Origin: Fastidiosipila sp964627125
Lineage (GTDB): Bacteria > Bacillota > Clostridia > Saccharofermentanales > Fastidiosipilaceae
Assembly: GCA_964627125.1 (NCBI GenBank)
Contig: CAZVJQ010000002.1
Location: forward strand, 1 to 64,000
Direction: 5' to 3'
DNA length: 64,000 bases
Numbering within the stretch: position 1 is the first letter of the stretch; each line of letters begins with the position of its first letter. The notes under the pieces are model-generated. The model saw nothing but the letters and a program-made list of their open reading frames with translations. It was not told the DNA's origin and made no database searches. The position numbers and the translations under genes were made by a program. Positions 8,833 through 18,002 of this stretch are shown one piece after another.

Positions 8833-9036
8833 TTAGCCAATTACGTGAACGTTTGCTGCTTGTAAACCTTTTTGTCCATCTTCTAAATCGAATTGAACTT
8901 CTTGGCCTTCTTGTAAAGTTTTGAATCCTTCAGATTGTACTGCTGAAAAGTGTACGAAAACATCTTCACCATTTTGTTGTGCGATAAATCCGTAACCTTT
9001 TTCTGAGTTAAACCATTTTACTGTACCTTTATTCAT
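8833..9036 (-). CDS. Cold-shock protein, CspA family
   Basis: A 67-residue single cold-shock domain that binds single-stranded RNA and DNA. RNP1 is KGYGFIAQ (13-20) and RNP2 is DVFVHFS (25-31). The length is exactly typical. The start MNKGTVKWF at 9036 is preferred to an in-frame ATG six codons upstream because GAAAGGAA lies just before it. A promoter about 120 bases upstream implies a long 5' leader, as is usual in cold-shock mRNAs. Confidence 0.95.
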   Translation of the reverse strand: MNKGTVKWFNSEKGYGFIAQQNGEDVFVHFSAVQSEGFKTLQEGQEVQFDLEDGQKGLQAANVHVIG

Positions 9037-9158
9037 GTTGTATTTCCTTTCCATGCTTCTGCATATGTATTGATGTATAGATATAGATTACAGAAGAGGA
9101 AAAACTTATAAAAGTATTATTAACCAAAACTTCGTGCTACTAATTTAATACGAGGGTT

Positions 9159-9186
9159 AGTATAACACAGTTATTTTTTTATGTAA
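9159..9186 (-). promoter_or_regulatory. Promoter of the cold-shock gene with a long leader
   Basis: Read on the minus strand, TTACAT (9186-9181), a 16-bp spacer and TATACT (9164-9159). Transcription would start near 9152, leaving an untranslated leader of about 115 bases before the start codon at 9036, similar to known cspA leaders. Confidence 0.55.
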
Positions 9187-9224
9187 CATTAAATTTATTT
9201 AATATTTGTACATTTTTAAGAAAA

Positions 9225-9560
9225 TGTGGTTTTCACTTCAAAGATGGAGCTAAAATTACTATTGGGAATAATGTCTTTATTGGGCCATTTACAGGGTTTT
9301 ATACTGCAGCACATGCTAATGCACCTGAACCTAGAAACACTGGTCTGGAGCAAGCTAGACCTATTACAGTTGGAGATAATGTATGGTTTGGAGCTAATGT
9401 TTCTGTTATGCCTGGAGTGACTATTGGAAGCAATTGTGTTATTGGTGCAGGTTCAGTTGTAACTAAAGATATTCCAGATAACTCCATAGCAACTGGAGTT
9501 CCTGCTAAGGTTCTTCGTGAAGTAAATGAGAGTGATTACCCAGAAGGTTGGGATAAATAA
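9225..9560 (+). pseudogene. Remnant of a maltose/galactoside O-acetyltransferase (left-handed beta-helix)
   Basis: In the frame ending at the TAA at 9558-9560 the sequence reads KITIGNNVFIGPFTGFY, then ARPITVGDNVWFGANVSVMP, then GAGSVVTKDIPDNSIATGVP and AKVLRE. These are the hexapeptide-repeat coil and C-terminal signature of sugar O-acetyltransferases (Maa/LacA type), including the catalytic histidine region (TAAHANAP). The first 75-80 residues of the family are absent, and no start codon with a ribosome site precedes the piece, which joins AT-rich non-coding DNA at about 9225. It is therefore a 5'-deleted gene. A terminator still follows it. Confidence 0.85.
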
Positions 9561-9570
9561 AATTATAATT

Positions 9571-9602
9571 AATGGCTATCCAAGGAGTTTTGGGTAGCCA
9601 TT
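9571..9602. terminator. Bidirectional terminator
   Basis: AATGGCTATCC (9571-9581) pairs with GGGTAGCCATT (9592-9602) with one G-T pair. It lies between the acetyltransferase remnant and the response regulator gene. Confidence 0.75.
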
Positions 9603-9621
9603 CTTCTTATACTTTCTTATT

Positions 9622-10266
9622 TTAACCAAGTAAATCTTTATAATATTGAATTGCTAACTGAGTTCTATCTCTTAAATCTAGTTTATCTAATACTTCAGAA
9701 AGGTAGTTCCTAACTGTACCAGAACTCAGATGCATTTTATCTGCAATCTCCTGATTGCTTAAACCCTCAGCGACTAATTCTGCAAGTTCTTGTTCACGTG
9801 AGCTTAAAGAAGAGAAAGTAGAATTTTTCTTCTCTCTATTCTTATATATAGAAGAGCTGAAACTTTCCATAATTTCATTACCGAAAACATTTTGATTATT
9901 ATTAACTGCATAGATGGCAGGTAGAATTGAATTTATCTCAGTTTTAATAATGTAGCCTTTTGCGCCAATCTTTATAGCTTTCACAAAATACTCTTCGTCT
10001 AGGAATGTTGTTAGGAAGAGGATTTTTGCATCGCTATATCTATCTAGTATATTTTCGGCAGCAGTTAAACCATCCATCTGGTCCATGCGAATATCTAATA
10101 AGATTAAATCTGGCTTATGCTTATCGTAAAGTTCAATGGCTTCAAGACCATTAGAACCACTAGCTATAACTTCGACAGTATCATTTTGAGTTTTCGATTT
10201 TGCAGAAATTATTGTTATTAGACTTTGGCGGACTATTGGGTCATCGTCAACTAATATTATTCTCAT
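9622..10266 (-). CDS. Response regulator, NarL/LuxR family
   Basis: A 214-residue two-domain regulator. The receiver domain (1-120) has acidic residues at D7-D9, the phospho-acceptor Asp58 in LILLDIR, Thr86 and Lys108. The C-terminal LuxR-type helix-turn-helix (about 147-208) reads LSSREQELAELVAEGLSNQE and then IADKMHLSSGTVRNYLS. The start codon overlaps the last base of the upstream kinase stop codon, so the two are translationally coupled. The obvious target is the divergent ABC exporter operon at 11594, with an inverted repeat between them. The signal is unknown; cell-envelope stress or a peptide are plausible for this arrangement (inference). Confidence 0.93.
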   Translation of the reverse strand: MRIILVDDDPIVRQSLITIISAKSKTQNDTVEVIASGSNGLEAIELYDKHKPDLILLDIRMDQMDGLTAAENILDRYSDAKILFLTTFLDEEYFVKAIKIGAKGYIIKTEINSILPAIYAVNNNQNVFGNEIMESFSSSIYKNREKKNSTFSSLSSREQELAELVAEGLSNQEIADKMHLSSGTVRNYLSEVLDKLDLRDRTQLAIQYYKDLLG

Positions 10267-11384
10267 TAAGCTAACTCACTTTCTATAGGTATTTTTAAGA
10301 ATATTCTAAATCCATTATCTTGGTTAATGCTTAAACTAGCATTCATGTTGTTGGCTCTTTCTTGCATAGAGATTAGTCCTAAGCCTGAGCTGTTCCTTGA
10401 CTTCTTATTCTCACCATTATCATAAATTAGTAGATAGTAGTTATCGCCACTCTCTTTAAGTGATATATCTACTCTAGTTGCAATTGAATGCTTCTTAGTA
10501 TTAGTGAGAGCTTCTCTAGTAATTGCCATAACATTTGAATGTATATCTGGTCTTGGTTTTGAATTAATCTTAATTGTAAGGTATACAGGACAGTATTTAT
10601 ATGAATCAGCTAAGGTTTCTAAATCTTTATGGATATCTAAAGATTGTTCATGGAGGTCATGGACACTCTTTCTGACTTCATCCATAGCAGTTTGTAGTGT
10701 TTTACTTAAGTCATCTAATTGCTTGGATTTTTCTTCATTTGAGTCTAGTTTCATAACTTCAGTTTGTAAAATAGCTGCACTTAAGCGGTGTCCAATATTA
10801 TCGTGTATCTCTTTAGAGATTCTATTTCTTTCTTGTAATTGTGCATTTCTAGAGCTATTAAGTAAGTTCTCATTCATTAATAGAATTTCTCTATTCAATT
10901 TATCCTTGCTAATAGTTGTCTGATCAAGCTCAGTTAAATATCTATCTAATGTACTGAAAGTTTCAGTAGTCCTATATGCCAACCATGCAGATAATACACT
11001 GTTTAAAATAAGAATAATTTTGGCAATTAAATCAATCTCTCTAGATAAGTGTAGAAGAGATATGCTTGCAAAAGTAGATCCTATTGGATGAGAAAATTGA
11101 TATACAACTAAGGGTGTAGCAGCTACTATTTGGGGATAGAACATGCTAAAAATATGTAAGACAATTAGCACGATAGTGTTTAAGACTGTATTTAAATACT
11201 TTATTCCACTTAGTTCACTAGCTAGTCTTGATAAATACGCAATACCTAAAATGAAAGTAAATATATAAATAATAGCGATAGTTTGTGATGTATCTGTAGA
11301 TTGTGCATCCATAAGATAAGCATTAGTAATAGCAAATGCATAGATGAAAAATAAATTGATTGCGTCTAATACTCTATTTTGCAA
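10266..11384 (-). CDS. Sensor histidine kinase (HisKA_3 type)
   Basis: A 372-residue membrane kinase that partners the NarL-type regulator. About four to five hydrophobic segments occupy residues 8-137, with no large extracellular sensor domain. A linker helix is followed by the phospho-acceptor region ERNRISKEIHDNIGHRL with His194, and by the HATPase_c domain with the N-box EALTNTKKHS (291-300) and the G-box NSSGLGLISM. The start is TTG at 11384, supported by AAGGAG eight bases upstream; this rare start may keep expression low. Kinase then regulator form an operon with 1-base overlap, divergent from the ABC exporter. Confidence 0.92.
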   Translation of the reverse strand: MQNRVLDAINLFFIYAFAITNAYLMDAQSTDTSQTIAIIYIFTFILGIAYLSRLASELSGIKYLNTVLNTIVLIVLHIFSMFYPQIVAATPLVVYQFSHPIGSTFASISLLHLSREIDLIAKIILILNSVLSAWLAYRTTETFSTLDRYLTELDQTTISKDKLNREILLMNENLLNSSRNAQLQERNRISKEIHDNIGHRLSAAILQTEVMKLDSNEEKSKQLDDLSKTLQTAMDEVRKSVHDLHEQSLDIHKDLETLADSYKYCPVYLTIKINSKPRPDIHSNVMAITREALTNTKKHSIATRVDISLKESGDNYYLLIYDNGENKKSRNSSGLGLISMQERANNMNASLSINQDNGFRIFLKIPIESELA

Positions 11385-11466
11385 AATACTGCTCCTTACT
11401 ACCTTATATAGTGATGCTCACTTCCATTTTAGTTTATATCTTAGAAAATTAATAGCAGATAAAGTA

Positions 11467-11504
11467 TTGACAAATGTCATTAAAACATTGGCAATTCAAT
11501 GACA
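11467..11504. promoter_or_regulatory. Candidate operator between the kinase and exporter genes
   Basis: The inverted repeat TGTCATT (11475-11481) and AATGACA (11498-11504), centred with a 16-bp gap, overlaps a TTGACA at 11467-11472. The position, between the divergent two-component and ABC operons, suits the binding site of the response regulator. No convincing -10 element at the right distance was found, so the promoter itself is uncertain. Confidence 0.45.
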
Positions 11505-11593
11505 TCTCTCACTTATAAAAGAATAATGGAAAATTTAAAATAGTAAACGTAATGGAAATGCACTACAAAAATTATTCTAGCGAGGTGAAAAGA

Positions 11594-12535
11594 ATGGCAC
11601 ATGAAGTAGTAGTTAAAAACTTAATTAAAAGATATAAAGACATAGTAGCAGTAAACAACTTGAGTATTAATATTGAAGATGGTGAGATTTTTGGTCTTTT
11701 AGGACCGAATGGATCTGGTAAGACGACTTTGATCAATAGCATTTTATCAATTCTTAAATATGACAATGGTGAAGTATTTATTTTTGGAGAAGAAATGAGT
11801 CCAAAAAGAAGAGATGTAAAACAAAAGATTGGATTAGTACCTCAGCACGTTGCGGTTTATGAGGGTTTGAACGTTCAAGAAAATATTGATTATTTTTGTA
11901 GCTTATATGTAAAAGATAAGAAAGAGCGTAAAAAGTTAGTCGATGAAGCTATTGATTTCGTACAACTTGGAGATTTTAGAAAATTTAAACCTTCTGAGCT
12001 ATCTGGTGGACTATTAAGAAGATTAAATCTTGCTTGTGGTATTGCACATAAACCTAAGTTAATTATCTTAGATGAACCTACAGTTGCAGTTGACCCACAG
12101 TCTAGAAATAACATCTTGGAAGGTATCAAGAAGCTTAATGAAGAAGGTTCAACCATTATCTATACAACTCACTATATGGAAGAAGTTGAGTATCTTGCAG
12201 ATAGAATTGCAATCTTAGATAAAGGACAAGTTCTAGTTGAAGGTACTATGCATGACATCTTAGATATGTCATCTGTGGGTGAGAGAATTCAATTAACTAT
12301 CCATGATTTAGATGAGGAGGTATTAAAAGAACTTGGAGACAAGGAGTATGTGATAAACCTCTCATACAGTAATTCAGAATTACAAATGCAAATGAAGGGA
12401 TCTGACCATCTCTTAGAAATGCTTAAATTCTTTGAAAACAAGAATATTGATGTGTTAGATGTTGAAAGTAAATCACCAAGTCTAAATGACGTATTCTTAG
12501 AACTTACAGGAAAGGAGCTGAGAGATCATGCTTAG
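11594..12535 (+). CDS. ABC exporter ATP-binding protein (ABC-2 type)
   Basis: A 313-residue ATPase for an export system. Walker A GPNGSGKTT is at 37-45, the Q-loop at about 84, the ABC signature ELSGG at 135-139 (followed by the unusual LLRR), Walker B with LIILDEP at 157-162, and the H-loop histidine in TTHYMEE. A C-terminal extension of about 90 residues is common in the drug and antimicrobial-peptide exporter subfamily. The start at 11594 (MAHEVV) is favoured over an upstream ATG at 11552 because GAGGTG precedes it. It is the first gene of a three-gene operon and overlaps the next by 8 bases. Confidence 0.93.
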   Translation: MAHEVVVKNLIKRYKDIVAVNNLSINIEDGEIFGLLGPNGSGKTTLINSILSILKYDNGEVFIFGEEMSPKRRDVKQKIGLVPQHVAVYEGLNVQENIDYFCSLYVKDKKERKKLVDEAIDFVQLGDFRKFKPSELSGGLLRRLNLACGIAHKPKLIILDEPTVAVDPQSRNNILEGIKKLNEEGSTIIYTTHYMEEVEYLADRIAILDKGQVLVEGTMHDILDMSSVGERIQLTIHDLDEEVLKELGDKEYVINLSYSNSELQMQMKGSDHLLEMLKFFENKNIDVLDVESKSPSLNDVFLELTGKELRDHA

Positions 12536-13748
12536 AGTCTGGTTTAAATATGAGCTTAAGGATTATTTTGGTAACTGGCAAAATGTTGTCTGGACTGTAG
12601 TATTTCCCTTTGCTTATTTAACAGTATTTATGTTGGCAACTTATAACATTGCCTCAAATAACTATGATTTTGATCCAGTTACTGTAGCTATAACAACATC
12701 AGGAGAATCAGAGAACTTTGAAACAGTTATAGCTGAATTAGGTATTGAAGGAATAGGAAATGAAGATGCAGAAACTGATGAAGATATTTACCTCTATTAC
12801 ACATATACAAGTGCAGAAGAAGGTGAAGATTTATTAGAAAACGAAGATGTATTTGCACAAGTATTTTATGATTCAGAAGATGGGATTGAGATTTTTACTC
12901 TAAATAATCCCGATCCATTTGAATTAACGCTATTACAAAATGTATTTGATTCATATATGAGTCAAGAAAAATTATATGTTGAATTATTTGAACAACTTGC
13001 AGCATCCGGAGAGTTAACAGGAACTCCAGAGCAAATTAATACAAGAATTGAAGAAGTTATAGAGAATGTAGATGCAGCAGGAAGTCAAACAGTTAGAGAT
13101 TATATCGATTTAGAATCTAGAAATGAAGCTATCTATCCATTCTTCGGTATGATTGTTGCAGCTATTGTTTATGTAGCTTTCTACCCAATGTTCTTAGGAC
13201 AAATTATTATTGAAAAAGTAGCAGCTAATAAATCTAGTTTGGGTCTTAGGTTAAGTGCTACTCCCACAAGTAAAGTTAAAAGATTCTTAGTTAGTTTAGT
13301 ACCAAGTCTTGTGATTGGATTAATGATGACTGTGACTTTCTATATCTATGCAGTGTTTATATTGAATGTAAATATAGGAGATCAGCATCTATTTAATCTA
13401 TTAGCTCTTATTAGTACTACATTGGCAAGTATATTTACTGGGACTGCTTTGGCCGCACTTATAAGTAATTATTCTTTTGCTAATGTTTTAGGGATTTTCT
13501 TACCATTAGCGTTTGGTTTCACATCAGGAATGATGGGTGTACAAGTACAAAATCAAATCAGAGAGTTTGCTCCAATTTTGGATAAATTGAACCCAGTCAG
13601 CCAAGCCAGCAGAAGTATCTACTATATCTTCGGTGAAGTAAATTTTCCAAAATATTTTGAACACATGACAAATGTTTGGATCTACTTAGGAATCATGTTA
13701 GTGATTACTATACTGTCATTGAGAAAGGAAAGTTATGAAAGCGTTTAG
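12528..13748 (+). CDS. ABC-2 type exporter permease, first subunit
   Basis: A 406-residue permease with the classic ABC-2 layout: one N-terminal membrane segment (about 22-42), a large, strongly acidic extracellular domain (about 43-200), then five C-terminal membrane segments. The extracellular part is rich in Glu and Asp, for example ELGIEGIGNEDAETDEDIY. It starts inside the end of the ATPase gene (8-base overlap) and overlaps the second permease by 14 bases, so all three are coupled. It most likely forms a heterodimer with the next gene product. The substrate is unknown. Confidence 0.88.
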   Translation: MLRVWFKYELKDYFGNWQNVVWTVVFPFAYLTVFMLATYNIASNNYDFDPVTVAITTSGESENFETVIAELGIEGIGNEDAETDEDIYLYYTYTSAEEGEDLLENEDVFAQVFYDSEDGIEIFTLNNPDPFELTLLQNVFDSYMSQEKLYVELFEQLAASGELTGTPEQINTRIEEVIENVDAAGSQTVRDYIDLESRNEAIYPFFGMIVAAIVYVAFYPMFLGQIIIEKVAANKSSLGLRLSATPTSKVKRFLVSLVPSLVIGLMMTVTFYIYAVFILNVNIGDQHLFNLLALISTTLASIFTGTALAALISNYSFANVLGIFLPLAFGFTSGMMGVQVQNQIREFAPILDKLNPVSQASRSIYYIFGEVNFPKYFEHMTNVWIYLGIMLVITILSLRKESYESV

Positions 13749-14901
13749 TTTATATTTTTTACTTAATAGAAGACGATTCACGACAATAATTGCATATACT
13801 GTGTTGATGATCTTTTTAATGCAAACAATGATTAGATCTGCAGGTAATGATGAAGCTGGATTCACAATTGTTCCTTATACTCTTTATATACAGGATATGG
13901 ATCAGTCAGAATTGTCAGAAGGTTTAACAGAGTACTTGCTAGACGGCAACGAAAAGTATGATGGTGAGTTTGAAGACGATACTGAGATAACAGATGCAAT
14001 TAATGCAGAATCAATTAACTATGCAATAAGAATTCCAGAAAACTATCAAGAAAGATTACTTGCAGGTGAAGATGTTAAATTAGAGACGGTTGCTAGTTTT
14101 GATGAATATACAAATATCACTATTGATAATCAGATTGCAAATTTCTTAAATTTATTTAATCAGTATGCAAGTTTCATGGAAGATGCAGATCTTAGCGAAG
14201 TGATTGCTAATGTTCAAGAGAACCTGGAAGAGAGCGTCGAAATAGATGTCTTAGCAGAGCACAGTAACCTTGCCATGGCTAAGATGCAAGCTTACTTTGG
14301 ATTATCTGACTACTTCCTAATTGCAATATTATTCGTAATTATTGGTGGAAGTTTTGAGGAATTAGAAGATAAGAAGGTCAAAGGTAGAGATCTGATTAGT
14401 GGATATAGTCCATTTAGAAGAAGCTTAGGAGTATTCCTAGCAGCCTTGGTATCAGGAGTTTTAGTTTGGTTAGTTCTACTAGCACAGCTCCCATTAACAG
14501 TTGATTTAGCAACTATAGACAATGAATTTATTATCTTAGCAATTGCCTCTAGTGCGAGCCACATGCTAGCAATAACAGGAATGGTCTTTATGATTAGTAA
14601 TATTTTCAGTGGTAAAGGCAGTAACAACTTCTTTAGTACAATTTTCAGTCATATCATTGCTTTCTCCACAGGTCTGTTCATACCAAAACAATTTATTTTT
14701 GAAGGCTTATATAGAGCGTCAGCGATTTTCCCAACTTACTGGGATATGCAAAACCAAGAGTTGATCTCAGGTGCTGCAGCCTTAGGCGTAGATTACAGCT
14801 TATATGCTAGAAATATATTAGTTATCCTATTGATGACAGTGGTCTACTTCATAGTTGCATTCATCGTATATTCTACGAAATCAAGTAGGGCGCAAGCTTA
14901 G
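13735..14901 (+). CDS. ABC-2 type exporter permease, second subunit
   Basis: A 388-residue permease with the same plan as the preceding subunit: a membrane segment at about 16-34, an acidic extracellular domain to about residue 190, then five further hydrophobic segments ending in a short tail (YSTKSSRAQA). The two permeases differ in sequence, so the transporter is probably a heterodimer powered by two copies of the ATPase. Translation is coupled by a 14-base overlap. A terminator follows at 14929. Context with a NarL-type two-component system resembles antimicrobial- or envelope-stress exporters, but this is inference. Confidence 0.87.
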   Translation: MKAFSLYFLLNRRRFTTIIAYTVLMIFLMQTMIRSAGNDEAGFTIVPYTLYIQDMDQSELSEGLTEYLLDGNEKYDGEFEDDTEITDAINAESINYAIRIPENYQERLLAGEDVKLETVASFDEYTNITIDNQIANFLNLFNQYASFMEDADLSEVIANVQENLEESVEIDVLAEHSNLAMAKMQAYFGLSDYFLIAILFVIIGGSFEELEDKKVKGRDLISGYSPFRRSLGVFLAALVSGVLVWLVLLAQLPLTVDLATIDNEFIILAIASSASHMLAITGMVFMISNIFSGKGSNNFFSTIFSHIIAFSTGLFIPKQFIFEGLYRASAIFPTYWDMQNQELISGAAALGVDYSLYARNILVILLMTVVYFIVAFIVYSTKSSRAQA

Positions 14902-14928
14902 TAAATTATTAAAAATAGTAGTGTGGTG

Positions 14929-14957
14929 TCGACTTTGGAGCAAGTCGGTACTTTTTT
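14929..14957 (+). terminator. Terminator of the exporter operon
   Basis: The stem TCGACTT (14929-14935) with AAGTCGG (14942-14948, one wobble) is followed by TACTTTTTT. Confidence 0.65.
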
Positions 14958-15033
14958 AGCTAAAATCTTTACAAATAATATTGCATTATTTATAGATATT
15001 GTATGTTTTGCGTAGTTCTCGTTAACAAATCAA

Positions 15034-15063
15034 TTGAAAAAGTTGTGAATTTCACCTTATAAT
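15034..15063 (+). promoter_or_regulatory. Sialidase promoter with a palindrome in the spacer
   Basis: TTGAAA (15034-15039) and TATAAT (15058-15063) are separated by 18 bp. The spacer contains the perfect 11-bp palindrome GTGAATTTCAC (15045-15055), well placed for a repressor. The promoter match is strong; which regulator binds is unknown. Confidence 0.65.
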
Positions 15064-15115
15064 GTAGACGTCCGTAATATCAAAAATATAGAGACACAGA
15101 AGAAGAGAGGTAAAG

Positions 15116-17851
15116 ATGAGAAACTTTGGAAAGAAGTTTATGAGTTTAGCACTTTCTTTAGGACTATTAGTATCCCTTACTAATGTACCTTTAGAAGCTA
15201 GAACTCTAGGGAATCAAGCTCAAGTTAGCTATAACAATGAAGATGGCGATGCAGAAGAAGAGGGCCCATCTGTAGAAGAGATTGTTGCAAGCGACGAAGA
15301 GATGGAGCAAGCTGATTACAATGTAGTATTTGAGGATGAAGCAAACAACTTAAATATTTCAGGATTTGTATCTATCCCAGATGGCGCAGATGCAGTTAAA
15401 GATTTAGAATCAGGTTCTGTATTATTTAGATATAGAGCAGATGATCCTAGATCAGGTTTAGCAGCAGTATTCTCAGTATCAGATGCAGATACAGAAACAA
15501 ACTATGCTGCATTCTATATTAACTTAGGCGCAGGTCAAGTTGGTGTAGAGATGAGATCAGCAGCTGGTGAACAAATTAACTCATTTAGCACTAGCCAAGC
15601 TCTAGACGGTGAGAGCTTAAACTTAAATAATACTTACTGGCATACAATTGTATATACATATGGTGAAAATGGAACAAGACTATATGTAGACGGTAATGTA
15701 GCTTATGCAGATACTGAAAATAGTAGCTTCTTTAGCGCTATGGATTCAATAAATACAATTTCTGTTGGTGGATTAGATAGAGCAGGAAGTAACTGGAAAT
15801 TTGTTGGTGGTGTAGATAGAGTTGCAGTTTATGACCAAGTATTAACACCAGAAACAGTTAGAGAAGTGTCAGCAAGTACTGCTGTAGATTTTGGCGAAAG
15901 ACCAGATGACCATGGTTTTGAAACATCAGATATTTTCTTCCCAGGATTAGCAGATGCTCCTTTCTATAGAATTCCTGCATTACTTCAAACAGCTGATGGT
16001 ACTTTAATCGCAGCTGCTGAAGAGAGAAATGCTGGACTAAATACTGCAGGTGATATAAATACTGTTATTAGAAGAAGACCAGAGGGCGAGACAGAATTTG
16101 AAGATCCAATTACTGTAATTGACTTACCTGAATTGTCTGAAGGTAGTACATACGCTGCTTATACATCTTCACCATCATTAGTACAAGTTTCTCAAGGTGA
16201 TAATGAAGGTAGAATTTACATGCTATTAACTGGATTCCCAGACCGTGCTACAACAACTACTACATGGTTAGGTGATGGTTATGTTGAAGTAGATGGTGAA
16301 ACATACTTAGCATTATATGATGAAGACGATAATGAATATACAGTTCGTGAAGAAGGTGTTGTATATGACTCAGAGGGTAATGTTACTGAATATACAATGA
16401 CTGTGACTGATGAAGCTCCATTTAATAACTTAGGTAACATCTCAGTAGATGGCGAAGTAATTGGTAATGCATTTGTTGCTACAGCAGATGGTTCAAACTA
16501 CTTCGAAATTAGAGCAGAAGTTACAACTCACTTACTATTAACACACTCAGATGACGATGGTTTAACATGGTCACAACCAGTAGACTTAAGTGTTGACGTT
16601 AAGAATGATGAATTCATGATGTTCTTAGGTGCAGCACCAGGACAAGGTATTGAATTAGAATCAGGTAGATTAGTATTCCCAGTTTACTTCACAGATAACT
16701 ACTGGGTAAGAGAATCAGCTGCTGTGATCTTCTCAGATGACGGTGGTGAAACATGGGCAATTGGTGAATCACCAAACGATACCGCTGAAACAGATAGTAC
16801 TACAGGTGAAATCGATGATAAACAAACTACATCTCAAGTAGTTCAATTAAATGATGGTACATTACTATTATTCATGAGTAACGATTCAGGTGAAGTTTTA
16901 TATGCAGTAAGTTCTGACGAAGGTGAAACATGGGATGATGAAGTTGTTGCAGTAGATTTCGTATCAGAGTCAGCAACTCAACTATCAGCTATTCACTACG
17001 AAGAAGATGGTACAGAGTACGTAATTCTAAGTAACCCACGTGGTCTTGGAAATGGAAATGGTTCTGTAAAACTTCTACAAGTTGGAGAAGGAAATATATT
17101 AGAAGTTGCTAACGATAGATTAATTACTCCATCATCATTCCAAAACTCAGCATTAGTTGATTTAGGCGATGGAAATATCGGTTTAACATATGAGCAAGGT
17201 ATTGAAGAAGGTATCGCATTTAGATATTTAGAATTCCCATTCTCATGGTTAACTGAAGAAAGAGAAAATATCTATGGAAGTATTAGTTTAGAAAATCCAG
17301 TAGTTGAATCAGCAGAAGCTGTTGAGGAAGATGGATCAGTTCTACTAAATCTTACATTTAACAATGCTATTTTCAATGCAGCAGATGCAACAGTTCTAGT
17401 AGATGCTAATGGTAATGAAATTGAAGCAACATATGTTTCAGGTACAGGTACAAATACATTAAGCTTCGACTTAGGTGAAGATGCATTAGGCGAAGAATTA
17501 AATGTATTATCATTAAGCAAGCGTGGATACATTGAAGATTTATCAGGTGCAAGTGTTACAGGCTCTGAAGATGAACTAGAATTAGGTATTGCAGTAGATG
17601 CAGTAGGCGAGAGCGCTTCAGGTGAAGAGGAAGAGACTGAAGAAACTGAAGATACAACAGATGAAACTGACGACACTGAAGAAGAAGTAGAAGAAACTGA
17701 AACAGATTCAACTACTACAACTGAAGAAGAATCAGAAGGACTATCTGGTGGATTAATCGCAGGTATCGTTGCTGGTGCAGTAGCTATTATTGGTGCAGTA
17801 GGATACTTCATCTCAAGAAATAAAGGCGATAAGTCAGAAGAAGAAAAATAA
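15116..17851 (+). CDS. Secreted, membrane-anchored exo-alpha-sialidase with LamG-like domain
   Basis: A 911-residue surface enzyme that releases terminal sialic acid from host glycans. A signal peptide covers residues 1-29. A LamG/concanavalin-like domain spans about 65-250 (the LYVDGN and DRVAVYD motifs are typical). The sialidase propeller follows: YRIP motif at 284-287, AAAEERNAG, and three Asp-boxes at 478-485 (SDDDGLTW), 540-547 (SDDGGETW) and 599-606 (SDEGETW). A Thr/Glu-rich stalk (about 830-875) leads to a C-terminal membrane segment (about 877-898) with a basic/acidic tail; there is no LPxTG motif, so anchoring is by the membrane segment. It is the only gene of its transcription unit, with its own promoter and terminator. 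Confidence 0.93.
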   Translation: MRNFGKKFMSLALSLGLLVSLTNVPLEARTLGNQAQVSYNNEDGDAEEEGPSVEEIVASDEEMEQADYNVVFEDEANNLNISGFVSIPDGADAVKDLESGSVLFRYRADDPRSGLAAVFSVSDADTETNYAAFYINLGAGQVGVEMRSAAGEQINSFSTSQALDGESLNLNNTYWHTIVYTYGENGTRLYVDGNVAYADTENSSFFSAMDSINTISVGGLDRAGSNWKFVGGVDRVAVYDQVLTPETVREVSASTAVDFGERPDDHGFETSDIFFPGLADAPFYRIPALLQTADGTLIAAAEERNAGLNTAGDINTVIRRRPEGETEFEDPITVIDLPELSEGSTYAAYTSSPSLVQVSQGDNEGRIYMLLTGFPDRATTTTTWLGDGYVEVDGETYLALYDEDDNEYTVREEGVVYDSEGNVTEYTMTVTDEAPFNNLGNISVDGEVIGNAFVATADGSNYFEIRAEVTTHLLLTHSDDDGLTWSQPVDLSVDVKNDEFMMFLGAAPGQGIELESGRLVFPVYFTDNYWVRESAAVIFSDDGGETWAIGESPNDTAETDSTTGEIDDKQTTSQVVQLNDGTLLLFMSNDSGEVLYAVSSDEGETWDDEVVAVDFVSESATQLSAIHYEEDGTEYVILSNPRGLGNGNGSVKLLQVGEGNILEVANDRLITPSSFQNSALVDLGDGNIGLTYEQGIEEGIAFRYLEFPFSWLTEERENIYGSISLENPVVESAEAVEEDGSVLLNLTFNNAIFNAADATVLVDANGNEIEATYVSGTGTNTLSFDLGEDALGEELNVLSLSKRGYIEDLSGASVTGSEDELELGIAVDAVGESASGEEEETEETEDTTDETDDTEEEVEETETDSTTTTEEESEGLSGGLIAGIVAGAVAIIGAVGYFISRNKGDKSEEEK

Positions 17852-17886
17852 TCTAAAGTTTAAATAATAATCTATTAGATTTTATG

Positions 17887-17917
17887 CAGGTTCTAGAGTT
17901 TCTAGGACCTGTTTTTT
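17887..17917 (+). terminator. Sialidase terminator
   Basis: CAGGTTCTAG (17887-17896) pairs with CTAGGACCTG (17902-17911, one G-T pair), followed by six T residues. Confidence 0.85.
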
Positions 17918-18002
17918 ATGCTAGTCTACACAGATTTTTATGCGAAAATGTCCTATAATACTTCTAGTAAACTTAGAATTAGATTTACATCAGGGGAGAA
18001 GT

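Noticed and set aside
17272..17811. Long open frame on the minus strand under the sialidase stalk, Ser/Val rich
   Set aside because: It is the mirror of a Glu/Thr/Asp-rich coding stretch, with no ribosome site and no known family.
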